This document shows positions 16,429 through 23,603 of a DNA stretch of 38,936 nucleotides, one piece after another; positions within the stretch are counted from its first letter, which is position 1; every line of letters begins with the position of its first letter. The translations under genes were made by a program, and so were the position numbers. This stretch comes from Acidimicrobiales bacterium. Its GTDB lineage: Bacteria; Actinomycetota; Acidimicrobiia; Spongiisociales; ZC4RG35. The DNA is taken from positions 1-38,936 of the forward strand of contig JAGFIR010000183.1 of assembly GCA_024103415.1 (NCBI GenBank), read 5' to 3'. Below the pieces are notes generated by a model, which searched no databases, was not told the DNA's origin, and saw only the letters and a list, made by a program, of their open reading frames with translations.

Positions 16429-17577
16429 GTGTCGCTATCAGGGAATCTGGGTTTCGTACCCCTGGACGAAGTCCTCCGACTTCTCAGCCGGGCCAACCAG
16501 CGCGGCATGGTTGACGTCCGGGGAGAGGGCGTGAACGGTCGCGTCTTCTTCGAGCACGGGGGAATCACTCTGGCCACGACCCTGGGTGACGACGAGCTCG
16601 TCTCCCACATCCAGCGGTCCGAGACCCCGGAGGGTGAGCCCATGGCTGCGCTGCTCCGGGAGATGGCCGTGGAGACCATCCACCAGCTCAGCGTGCACGG
16701 CCGCAGTTTCGAGGTCTTCGAGGACAGGGCCCCGAGCATCGCCGCTCCGACCCCGTTCGCCCTCGAAGAGCTTCTCGCCGACGCCCGTCGTCGCTTCGAC
16801 GAGTGGGCCGAAATCAGCAGGGTCGTCACCGACATGGACGCCCTGGTCCGCCTCCAGCGCGATCTGGGCGAGCGCGATCGGGTCACCGTCGATCGGGACT
16901 CCTGGCGTCTGATCAGCGAGGTCGGCGCCGGCGCATCCGTCAGGGACCTCGCCCGCGAGCTCGGCACCACCGACTTCTGGGCGGCCCGTGTCGCCGCCGG
17001 TCTGATCGGCGAGAGCCTGATCCGTCTCGACACCCGTGGTAGTTCCGTGACCGAGACGGTGTCCGAGCCCGTCGCCCGGGTGGAGACGCCCGCTCCGTCG
17101 CCCTGGGCCGGTGTCGAGCCCGTCGAAGGCCCCGCCGATCCGGTGTTCACCGAAGAGGACGACGAGCCGGAGGCGATCGAGACCACCGAGCCCGTCTTCG
17201 CCGACGAGCCGGCCGAGGCACCTGTGCCCGAGCCCGTCGTCGCCGAAGAGGAAGTCGCACCCGAGCCGGCCGTCGAAAAGCCGGTCGCCGGGTACGCCGG
17301 GACGGGCACCGAGACCGCAGCCGAGCCGGAGACCGCCGCGGATGAGACCCCGGCCGGTGAGCCGGCCGTCGATCCCAACGCCTCCTGGTGGGTCGAGCCC
17401 GAGGAGACGGCCGCGCCCGCCGAAGAGGAAGTCGCCGAGGACACCGAGGCCTTCCTGGAGAAGGTGTTCTCCGGAATCGGTGGCGAAGAGGAGCCCGAGC
17501 AGCGTCAGGAAGAGGGCTTCGGCCTGCTGCGTCGTCGCCGCCTCGGAGTGATGCGCGACATCTCCAACGACAGCTGA
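16429..17577 (+). CDS. DUF4388 (PATAN) domain protein with acidic C-terminal tail
   Basis: The 382-residue product starts with a DUF4388/PATAN-type domain (SLSGNLGFVPLDEVLRLLSR, then GMVDVRGEGVNGRVFFEHGG, about 1-60). A helical segment follows, with a winged-helix-like domain at about 105-205 (ALVRLQRDLGERDRVTVDRD, VRDLARELGTT, GLIGESLIRLD). Residues from about 210 to 360 form a low-complexity tail rich in Glu, Pro and Ala with recurring AEEEV/EPVV units, probably disordered, and the protein ends in a basic RRRRLG stretch. PATAN domains occur in regulators of pilus and surface behaviour; the next gene is a prepilin peptidase, so a link to pilus control is possible but unproven. Confidence 0.75.
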   Translation: MSLSGNLGFVPLDEVLRLLSRANQRGMVDVRGEGVNGRVFFEHGGITLATTLGDDELVSHIQRSETPEGEPMAALLREMAVETIHQLSVHGRSFEVFEDRAPSIAAPTPFALEELLADARRRFDEWAEISRVVTDMDALVRLQRDLGERDRVTVDRDSWRLISEVGAGASVRDLARELGTTDFWAARVAAGLIGESLIRLDTRGSSVTETVSEPVARVETPAPSPWAGVEPVEGPADPVFTEEDDEPEAIETTEPVFADEPAEAPVPEPVVAEEEVAPEPAVEKPVAGYAGTGTETAAEPETAADETPAGEPAVDPNASWWVEPEETAAPAEEEVAEDTEAFLEKVFSGIGGEEEPEQRQEEGFGLLRRRRLGVMRDISNDS

Positions 17578-17585
17578 GTCCCCGC

Positions 17586-17591
17586 TAGCTT
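17586..17591 (+). promoter_or_regulatory. Putative -10 hexamer TAGCTT of the prepilin peptidase gene
   Basis: TAGCTT ends 9 nt before GTG 17601, and no Shine-Dalgarno sequence is present at the proper distance. Confidence 0.4.
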
Positions 17592-17600
17592 GCCGGGGCT

Positions 17601-18329
17601 GTGACCGAAGCACTCGTCGCCGTCCTCGGCTTCGCTCTGGCGCTCGCCGCCCACGATCTGGGCGTCCAGGGGCTGGGAGCAGAGTCGCTCAAGCCGTTCA
17701 TCGGGTCCTGCCCGAAGTGTCGCGGCACCCGGGGCTGGCACCGTCCCGTCTGCCCCCACTGCGGCCGGAGGATCGGACGCGAGGTGGTGCTCGCCCTCGT
17801 GATGGCCGTGATGACGGTCATCCTCCATCAGGGCTTCGGCTTCGGGCCGCTCTTCTTCGCCTATCTCGGGTTCCTGGTCCTCACCCTGGCCCTGACGGTC
17901 ACGGACCTCGAGGACTTCCGCATCGTCGACCGGCTCAACCTTCCCGGCTCCCTGATCCTCGCCGTCGCACTCGCCGTCGTTGCCCTGGTGGCCGGTGACG
18001 GGGCCGATCTAGTCAGGGGCCTGCTCGGTGCGGTTGCCTACTTCGCCGGGACGACGGTGATGTTCGTGATCGGCGGGGGTCGGGGATTCGGCGCAGGCGA
18101 CGTCAAACTGGCCCCTGTGCTGGGCCTGTACGCCGCCTTCATCTCCTGGGGGACACTGGGTTGGGCCGTGTTCATCACGGCAGTGGTGGGTGGGGTGGTC
18201 GGGGCGGCCATCCTGATCTTCGGGCGGGGTGGCAAGGACACCGAGTTGCCCTACGGCCCGCCGATGGTGATCGGGGCGTGGACCGCGATCGCCCTGGCGC
18301 TGGTGGGAGCCATCCCGCTTCCGGCTTAG
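17601..18329 (+). CDS. Prepilin peptidase (A24 family)
   Basis: A24 peptidases are aspartic membrane proteases that cut the leader of type IV or Tad pilins and pseudopilins. The 242 residues show an N-terminal helix, the cytoplasmic CxxC...CxxC zinc motif (C37, C40, C51, C54 in SCPKCRG and CPHCGRR), then about six further hydrophobic helices. The two catalytic aspartates are D102 (TVTDLEDFRIVD) and D167 in GAGDVKL, the GxGDxKL signature. There is no pilin or pilus ATPase gene nearby, so the substrate is encoded elsewhere. The start is GTG 17601. The stop TAG begins the aroC -10 hexamer. Confidence 0.9.
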   Translation: MTEALVAVLGFALALAAHDLGVQGLGAESLKPFIGSCPKCRGTRGWHRPVCPHCGRRIGREVVLALVMAVMTVILHQGFGFGPLFFAYLGFLVLTLALTVTDLEDFRIVDRLNLPGSLILAVALAVVALVAGDGADLVRGLLGAVAYFAGTTVMFVIGGGRGFGAGDVKLAPVLGLYAAFISWGTLGWAVFITAVVGGVVGAAILIFGRGGKDTELPYGPPMVIGAWTAIALALVGAIPLPA

Positions 18330-18332
18330 CAT
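18327..18332 (+). promoter_or_regulatory. Putative -10 hexamer TAGCAT of aroC, containing the upstream stop codon
   Basis: TAGCAT begins with the prepilin peptidase stop TAG and ends 8 nt before the aroC ATG at 18341. No Shine-Dalgarno sequence is present. Confidence 0.5.
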
Positions 18333-18340
18333 CACGCTCG

Positions 18341-19471
18341 ATGATCAGGTTTCTCACCGCGGGCGAGTCCCACGGCCCCGGTCTCGTCACCATCGTCGAA
18401 GGGCTGCCCAAGGGCCTCCAGATCGGCACCGACGACTTCGCGGCCGAGTTGGCCCGCCGCCGACGGGGATACGGCCGCGGCGGGCGGATGAAGATCGAGC
18501 AGGACGAGTTGGAGATCCTCGGTGGGGTGCGACACGGCAGGACGCTCGGGTCCCCGGTGGCCGTGGTGATCCGCAACACCGAATGGGAGAACTGGTCCCA
18601 GATCATGTCCGTGGAAGGCGACGGGGCCGGCAAGAAGGTGACACGACCCCGGCCCGGCCACGCCGACATGGCCGGGATGATCAAGTACGACACCGACGAC
18701 GCCCGGGACATCCTGGAGCGGGCGTCCGCCAGGGAGACGGCGGCCCGCACCGTCGCCGGGACCCTGGCCCGGAGACTGCTCGGCGAGGTGGGCATCGACG
18801 TGCTCAGCCAGGTGGTGGCGATCGGAGATGTGCGTGTCGAGCTCCCGCCACCGGCCGACCGGGACGCCATCGAGGCGAGCGAGGTGCGGTGTCCCGATCC
18901 CGATGCGTCGGCACGAATGATGGCGGCCATCGATGCCGCCACCGAGGCGAAGGACACCCTGGGAGGGTTGGTCGAAGTGGCAGCCCACGGCGTTCCCGTG
19001 GGGATCGGCTCCCACGTCCATCACGACCGGCGCCTCGACGGCCTCCTCGCCGGGGCCGTCATGTCGATCCCCGGGATCAAAGGCGTCGAGATCGGATCGG
19101 GCTTCGAGGTGGCGACAGGGCCTGGGTCCATGGGCCACGACGAGATCCGCACCGACCGCACCCGGATGACGAACCGGGCCGGCGGCATCGAGGGCGGGAT
19201 GTCCAACGGTGAGGTGATCCTCGTCCGCGCCGCCATGAAGCCCATCTCCACCCTGATGCAGCCCCTGCAGACCGTCGACATGACGACCGGGGAGCCAGCG
19301 CAGGCGGTTCGGGAGCGCTCCGACGTGTGCGCCGTCCCGGCGGCGGGCGTCGTCGCCGAGCAGATGGTGGCGCTGGTGCTGGCCCGCGAGGTGCAGAGGA
19401 AGTTCGGAGGGGACACGATCGAAGACCTGGTGGAGGCGGTGAGCCGCTACCGGGCGAGGATCGGCTCTTGA
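18341..19471 (+). CDS. aroC: Chorismate synthase
   Basis: AroC converts EPSP to chorismate using reduced FMN. The 376 residues begin IRFLTAGESHGPGLVTIVEG, the family signature, followed by RRRRGYGRGGRM, GRTLGSPVAVVIRN, RPRPGHADMAGMIKY, RASARETAARTVAGTLARRL and the C-terminal signature region with TNRAGGIEGGMSNGEVI. A much longer frame is open upstream to 18161, but it lies inside the prepilin peptidase gene and has no similarity. The stop overlaps the TTG start of aroK; aroC-aroK-aroB form one unit. Confidence 0.97.
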   Translation: MIRFLTAGESHGPGLVTIVEGLPKGLQIGTDDFAAELARRRRGYGRGGRMKIEQDELEILGGVRHGRTLGSPVAVVIRNTEWENWSQIMSVEGDGAGKKVTRPRPGHADMAGMIKYDTDDARDILERASARETAARTVAGTLARRLLGEVGIDVLSQVVAIGDVRVELPPPADRDAIEASEVRCPDPDASARMMAAIDAATEAKDTLGGLVEVAAHGVPVGIGSHVHHDRRLDGLLAGAVMSIPGIKGVEIGSGFEVATGPGSMGHDEIRTDRTRMTNRAGGIEGGMSNGEVILVRAAMKPISTLMQPLQTVDMTTGEPAQAVRERSDVCAVPAAGVVAEQMVALVLAREVQRKFGGDTIEDLVEAVSRYRARIGS

Positions 19472-19962
19472 GCACGATCTGGCTCGTCGGAGTCATGGGG
19501 GTGGGCAAGACCAGCGCCGGCCGGCTCGCGGCGCAACGACTCGGTGTCCCGTTCTCGGACACCGATGAGATGGTCGAACGCGACGCCGGCGCCACCATCC
19601 CGGCCATCTGGCGGGTCCACGGTGAGGAGGGGTTCCGGGCCCTCGAGGCAAGGGCGGTCGAGGCGGCGGCGGAGACGGGTGGGGTGGTTGCCACCGGCGG
19701 AGGAGTAGTGCTCTCGGAGGAGAACCGGGAGAAGATGACGGGGACCGTGATCTGGCTCACCGCATCCCCCGGGACGATCGCCTCGCGGATCGACGGCGCC
19801 AACCGGCCCCTGTTGGGTGCCGCCGACGTAAGCAGCCGGATGGAGCGGATCATCGAAGAGCGCGCCCCGTACTACCAGAAGGTCGCCACCCATCGTCTCG
19901 CCACGGACGACCTGGACGTCACCGGGGTCGCCGACGAGATAGTCAGGCTGGTGAGTCGATGA
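19468..19962 (+). CDS. aroK: Shikimate kinase
   Basis: AroK phosphorylates shikimate at the 3-hydroxyl. The 164 residues start STIWLVGVMGVGKTSAGRLA with Walker A GVMGVGKT, then the shikimate-binding DTDEMVERD, FRALEARAV, the GGG motif in VATGGGVVLSEENR, and the lid arginine in NRPLLG. The start is TTG 19468, overlapping the aroC stop as TTGA; there is no ATG or GTG suited to the conserved N-terminus. It overlaps aroB by 4 bp. The length fits the family. Confidence 0.94.
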   Translation: MSTIWLVGVMGVGKTSAGRLAAQRLGVPFSDTDEMVERDAGATIPAIWRVHGEEGFRALEARAVEAAAETGGVVATGGGVVLSEENREKMTGTVIWLTASPGTIASRIDGANRPLLGAADVSSRMERIIEERAPYYQKVATHRLATDDLDVTGVADEIVRLVSR

Positions 19963-20975
19963 TCCGCTGCGGTGACACCGAGATCTTCGTGGGATCGGGC
20001 ATGCCCGAGCCCCTGCTGCCACCAGGCGACCAGCGCCGACGGGCGGTGGTGCTCACCCAACCCGCGGCGACCGCTCAGGCGCTGACCATCTGTCGCACTC
20101 TCAGGGAGTCGGGCCTCACCGCCGAGGTGATCGGTCTTCCCGATCGGGACGAGGCCAAGACCCTCGAAGTCGCGGCGTCGGTCTACCAGGCCATGGCCGA
20201 TCAGGGGCTCTCGGTTCACGACACGGTGGTCGGAGTGGGCGGCGGATCCGTCACCGACCTGGCCGGGTTCGTCGCCGGTACCTGGATGAGGGGTGTGGAG
20301 GTCGTGCACGTCCCCACCACCTTCCTGGGCGCCGTCGACGCCGCCATCGGTGGCAAGACGGGTGTGAACGTGGCGGGCAAGAACCTCGTGGGGGTCTTCT
20401 GGCATCCCAGCCGGGTGATCATCGACCTCCACCTCCTCTCTGATCTGCCCCCGGGGCTGCTCAGGGAAGGGATGGCGGAGGCCCTGAAGGCGGGCATGGT
20501 GGGTGACCCGGAACTCGCCGGCCTGCTCTCCCGTCGCGGGCTGGCCGCGCCGATCGATGAGGTCGTGACCAGGGCCGTCGTCGTCAAGGCGCGGCTCGTG
20601 GAGGAGGACCCGCGGGACAGGGGAGTGCGACAACACCTCAACTTCGGGCACACGATCGGACACGCCCTGGAGTACGCGTCGACGCTGACTCACGGTGAGG
20701 CGGTAAGCCTCGGGATGGTCGCCGCCGCGGCGGTCTCCGAGGAGCGTTGCGGCTTCACCGGGACGGGGACGCTGGTAGACACCCTCACCCGTGTCGGGCT
20801 ACCGGTCACCGCCGAGGGGATCGACCGGCAGAGGGTCTTCGACCTCGTCAGGCTGGACAAGAAGCGGGACGGCGACTCGCTTCGGATGGTGCTCCTGGAA
20901 GAGGTCGGGGAGCCCGTCGTCGTCCAGGTGGAGACCGATCTCGTGGGCAAGGCGCTGGCGGCAATAGGGATCTGA
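19959..20975 (+). CDS. aroB: 3-dehydroquinate synthase
   Basis: AroB cyclises DAHP to 3-dehydroquinate using NAD and a divalent metal. The 338 residues contain GVGGGSVTDLAGFVAGTWMR (NAD binding), VPTTFLGAVDAAIGGKTGVN, NLVGVFWHPSRVI, EGMAEALKAGMVGDPEL with the metal-ligand Glu, and LNFGHTIGHALEY plus LTHGEAVSLGM with the metal-ligand histidines. It is coupled to aroK by an ATGA overlap. Placement before efp and nusB is the usual order in many Gram-positive bacteria. Confidence 0.96.
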   Translation: MIRCGDTEIFVGSGMPEPLLPPGDQRRRAVVLTQPAATAQALTICRTLRESGLTAEVIGLPDRDEAKTLEVAASVYQAMADQGLSVHDTVVGVGGGSVTDLAGFVAGTWMRGVEVVHVPTTFLGAVDAAIGGKTGVNVAGKNLVGVFWHPSRVIIDLHLLSDLPPGLLREGMAEALKAGMVGDPELAGLLSRRGLAAPIDEVVTRAVVVKARLVEEDPRDRGVRQHLNFGHTIGHALEYASTLTHGEAVSLGMVAAAAVSEERCGFTGTGTLVDTLTRVGLPVTAEGIDRQRVFDLVRLDKKRDGDSLRMVLLEEVGEPVVVQVETDLVGKALAAIGI

Positions 20976-20981
20976 GACGGG

Positions 20982-20987
20982 TAGCGT
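20982..20987 (+). promoter_or_regulatory. Putative -10 hexamer TAGCGT of efp
   Basis: TAGCGT lies 30 nt before the efp ATG. The intervening leader holds an AGGAAAG purine run (21004-21010), 7 nt from the ATG, so this would be a leadered transcript. Confidence 0.35.
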
Positions 20988-21017
20988 GCCGCCGTTCGAG
21001 GACAGGAAAGCAAAGGA

Positions 21018-21575
21018 ATGATCAGCACCAACGACGTACGACCCGGGATGGCACTCGAGCTCGAGGACGGGCTCTTCACCATCGTCGAGTACCAGCACGT
21101 CAAGCCAGGCAAGGGGCGCGCGTTCGTGCGGATGAAGCTCAAGAAGCTGGACACCGGCCAGGTCTTCGACCGGACCTTCCGGGCCGACGAGGACGTCACC
21201 CAGGCCAGGATCGACCGCTCCGACTACCAGTACCTCTACTCGGACGACCTCGGGTTCCACTTCATGAACCTCGACGACTACTCCCAGGTGGTGCTCTCCC
21301 CGGACGACGTGGGTGACGCTGCCGACTACCTCCTCGACGGCATGACGGTGACCGTCGCGTCCCACCAGGGCACCGCGATCGGAATCGAGTTGCCCGCGGC
21401 GGTCGAGATGGAGGTCACCTACGCCGAGCCGGCGGTCAAGGGCGACACCCGTCAGGCGGCCACCAAGACCGTCCGGGTGCAGACGGGGCTCGAGGTCCAG
21501 GTCCCCTTGTTCGTGGAGCAGGGCGATCGGATCAAGGTGGACACCCGCACCGGGGAATACCTGACCCGGGTATGA
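21018..21575 (+). CDS. efp: Elongation factor P
   Basis: EF-P relieves ribosomes stalled on polyproline. The 185 residues have the three-domain build: KOW-like N-domain (ISTNDVRPGMALELEDGLFT) with the loop KPGKGRAF carrying K32 at the tip, a first OB domain (FRADEDVTQARIDRSDYQYL, MNLDDYSQVVL) and a second OB domain with the signature KTVRVQTGLEVQVPLFVEQG and [13 protein letters not shown]. The loop lacks an RlmKL/EpmA-style context here, and no modification gene is nearby. The stop overlaps the next gene by 4 bp (ATGA), linking it to the nusB-like gene. Confidence 0.96.
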   Translation: MISTNDVRPGMALELEDGLFTIVEYQHVKPGKGRAFVRMKLKKLDTGQVFDRTFRADEDVTQARIDRSDYQYLYSDDLGFHFMNLDDYSQVVLSPDDVGDAADYLLDGMTVTVASHQGTAIGIELPAAVEMEVTYAEPAVKGDTRQAATKTVRVQTGLEVQVPLFVEQGDRIKVDTRTGEYLTRV

Positions 21576-22099
21576 CCGTCACCCTGCCGGGGTCGATGAC
21601 GGTCTCCGAGCTCGCTTCGATACTCGATCGAGGGGTGGCCGAGGTCGCCATCGTGCTCGCCGACATGAACGAGCCGTCCGATCAGGACGACGTGGTGCCG
21701 GGCTCGGTGGCGATCCGGGTGGCCGCGAAGTTGGGCGTGGAGGCCCGGGTGGAGCCCAGGGACCTCGCCCTGGAATACCTGTACGCCCGCGAGACACGGG
21801 GTGACCCGGCCGTCCCCGATGGCCGCGCGGGCGACATCGTCACCGGCGTCCTCGATCGACTGGAGGAGCTCGACAGCAGGATCGAGTCCGTGGCCCAACA
21901 CTGGACCGTGTCCCGCATGCCGGTCATCGACCGCAACGTGCTGCGGATCGCACTCCACGAGCTCGAGAACGACCCTGCCGTGCCCACCGCGGTGATCGTG
22001 TCCGAGGCGGTGCGCCTCGCCTCCACCTACTCCACCGAGCGCTCGGCCGCATTCGTCAACGGCGTGCTCTCGTCGCTGGCGCGCACCGTGCGCGGCTGA
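21572..22099 (+). CDS. nusB: NusB-like antitermination factor fused to an N-terminal IF2_N-type domain
   Basis: The C-terminal part (about 60-175) is NusB, the RNA-binding partner of NusE/S10 in antitermination on rRNA operons: [70 protein letters not shown] and the hallmark FVNGVL. The first 57 residues are not Nus[28 protein letters not shown] and [14 protein letters not shown] match the small helical domain found at the N-terminus of translation factor IF-2. Between ARETRG and GDIVTG the NusB core is shortened by roughly 25 residues compared with standard NusB. The start ATG 21572 overlaps the efp stop, so the extension is inside the operon and not an artefact of a distant start choice. 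Confidence 0.85.
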   Translation: MTVTLPGSMTVSELASILDRGVAEVAIVLADMNEPSDQDDVVPGSVAIRVAAKLGVEARVEPRDLALEYLYARETRGDPAVPDGRAGDIVTGVLDRLEELDSRIESVAQHWTVSRMPVIDRNVLRIALHELENDPAVPTAVIVSEAVRLASTYSTERSAAFVNGVLSSLARTVRG

Positions 22100-22113
22100 G
22101 CCCCCGGAGCCGC

Positions 22114-22119
22114 TATCGT
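22114..22119 (+). promoter_or_regulatory. Putative -10 hexamer TATCGT of the pyr operon
   Basis: TATCGT lies 48 nt before the pyrR ATG. A start of transcription near 22126 would give a leader of about 42 nt containing the PyrR site. Confidence 0.45.
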
Positions 22120-22140
22120 GGCTCCCGAACCTTTAAGGAC

Positions 22141-22163
22141 GGTCCAGCGAGGCCGGGAAGGAG
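22141..22163 (+). promoter_or_regulatory. PyrR-binding RNA element overlapping the pyrR ribosome-binding site
   Basis: The leader reads GGTCCAGCGAGGCC (22141-22154), directly followed by GGGAAGGAG (22155-22163), then ATG at 22168. The first part matches the PyrR recognition hairpin loop known from Bacillus pyr attenuators (consensus about ARUCCNGNGAGGYU). Here the closing A-U pair is replaced by G-C, keeping the pairing. No terminator follows. With UMP bound, PyrR would therefore probably hold the hairpin and block the adjoining Shine-Dalgarno sequence, as proposed for mycobacteria. Confidence 0.75.
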
Positions 22164-22167
22164 AACG

Positions 22168-22719
22168 ATGGGGACAGCCCCCGCCCGGGCGTCGACCCGG
22201 GTGCTCGACGCCGACGACTGCCAGCGCGTCATCCGGCGAATCGCCCACGAGATCCTCGAGCGTCACCGCGGCGCTGACGACCTCGTCCTCCTCGGCATCA
22301 GGACCCGTGGCTCCCATCTCGCCCGCATCCTCGCCTCGGTGATCGGCGGGATCGAAGGCCACGATGTCCCGGTCTCCGACATCGACGTCACCTCCTACCG
22401 CGACGACCGCGAGCGCGTACCCGCCGCCGCCCCGGCCATCGCCGATGACGTCACCGTCACGGGGAAGCATGTCGTCGTGGTCGACGACGTGCTGTACACG
22501 GGTCGCACGGTCCGCGCCGCGATGGATGCGATCTCGGACACGGGCCGGGCCGCCTCGATCGAGCTGGCCGTGCTCGTCGACCGCGGTCACCGCGAGCTCC
22601 CGATCCGGGCCGACTACGTCGGCAAGAACCTGCCCACCTCGAGAAGCGAACGCGTCCGGGTCCGGGTGGCAGAGGTCGACGGTGACGACGGCGTCTGGAT
22701 CGAGAAGGGGGACTGGTGA
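22168..22719 (+). CDS. pyrR: Bifunctional pyr operon regulator/uracil phosphoribosyltransferase PyrR
   Basis: PyrR binds pyr leader RNA when UMP is high and also has uracil phosphoribosyltransferase activity. The 183 residues carry [34 protein letters not shown], the PyrR-typical [10 protein letters not shown], the PRPP loop [20 protein letters not shown], and [20 protein letters not shown], whose basic residues contribute to RNA binding in the family. It is the first gene of the operon, so it would control itself through the leader element just upstream. The stop overlaps pyrB (GTGA). Confidence 0.95.
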   Translation: MGTAPARASTRVLDADDCQRVIRRIAHEILERHRGADDLVLLGIRTRGSHLARILASVIGGIEGHDVPVSDIDVTSYRDDRERVPAAAPAIADDVTVTGKHVVVVDDVLYTGRTVRAAMDAISDTGRAASIELAVLVDRGHRELPIRADYVGKNLPTSRSERVRVRVAEVDGDDGVWIEKGDW

Positions 22720-23603
22720 AGGCCCTGCTCGATGTCGGCTCGATCGGTGCTGCTGGTCTGCGAGGGCTCCTCGACCGGGCCCGGGACCACGCCGATGCGC
22801 TCCGAGCCGGCGAGCGCGTAGTGCCCTCGCTCGACGGACGGGTGGTGGGCCTCCTCTTCTTCGAGCCCTCCACGCGCACGCGCGTCTCGTTCGACCTGGC
22901 GGCGAAGCGTCTCGGTGCCACGGTTCTCGTCCTCGACCCGGACCGCTCTTCGATCAACAAGGGCGAGTCCCTCCGGGACACCGTGCTCACCGTGTCGTCC
23001 ATCGGAGCCGAGATCCTGGTCGTCCGGCACTCCGAGGCGCGATCGCCGGCGCTGGTGCACACCTGGACGGGGCGACCCGTGATCAACGCCGGCGACGGGA
23101 CCAACCAGCACCCCACTCAGGCTCTCGCCGACTGCCTCACTCTCGAGGAGAGGTTCGGGTCGATCCAGGGCCTCCGCGTGGCGATCGTCGGTGACATCGT
23201 CCACAGTCGGGTGGCCGGGAGTCTCGTCGATGCCCTTCGCACGCTGGGGGCCGAGGTGATCCTGGTCGGGCCCGACGCGATGCTCCCCGAGAACGACCTG
23301 CCGAGATCGGGCGATCTCGACGAGGTCCTGGCTGAGGTCGACGTCGTCTACCTGCTCCGCATCCAGAGGGAGCGCGGCGTCGAGGCGTCCGACGACTACC
23401 AGAGTCGCTTTCAGCTCGACTTCGACCGGTCGGCCCGGATGAAGCCCGAAGCCGTCGTCATGCATCCCGGGCCGATCAACCGCGGTGTCGAGATCTCGGT
23501 CGAGGTGGCTGACGGCCCCCGGTCGCTGATCCTCGACCAGGTGGCCTGTGGTGTGCCGGTGCGCATGGCTGCGCTGGAGGCGGTAGGAGGCATCGACTGG
23601 TGA
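22716..23603 (+). CDS. pyrB: Aspartate carbamoyltransferase catalytic subunit
   Basis: PyrB joins carbamoyl phosphate and aspartate, the committed step of UMP synthesis. The 295 residues have [20 protein letters not shown] (carbamoyl phosphate site), [65 protein letters not shown] and the C-terminal [11 protein letters not shown]. There is no pyrI, as expected for this type. The start GTG 22716 overlaps pyrR and the stop overlaps pyrC (GTGA). Confidence 0.96.
   Translation: MKALLDVGSIGAAGLRGLLDRARDHADALRAGERVVPSLDGRVVGLLFFEPSTRTRVSFDLAAKRLGATVLVLDPDRSSINKGESLRDTVLTVSSIGAEILVVRHSEARSPALVHTWTGRPVINAGDGTNQHPTQALADCLTLEERFGSIQGLRVAIVGDIVHSRVAGSLVDALRTLGAEVILVGPDAMLPENDLPRSGDLDEVLAEVDVVYLLRIQRERGVEASDDYQSRFQLDFDRSARMKPEAVVMHPGPINRGVEISVEVADGPRSLILDQVACGVPVRMAALEAVGGIDW

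Noticed and set aside
15513-17444. 643-codon minus-strand frame rich in Ser and Gly
   Set aside because: Antisense to aroE and the DUF4388 gene; the Ser/Gly richness comes from the opposite strand of the Glu/Pro/Ala tail.
17101-17520. Repeated Glu/Pro/Ala codons in the DUF4388 tail as a possible tandem repeat or inserted element
   Set aside because: Units are irregular in length and sequence; this is low-complexity disordered sequence and not a DNA repeat.
18161-18340. N-terminal extension of aroC
   Set aside because: It lies inside the prepilin peptidase gene; the chorismate synthase signature starts right at ATG 18341.
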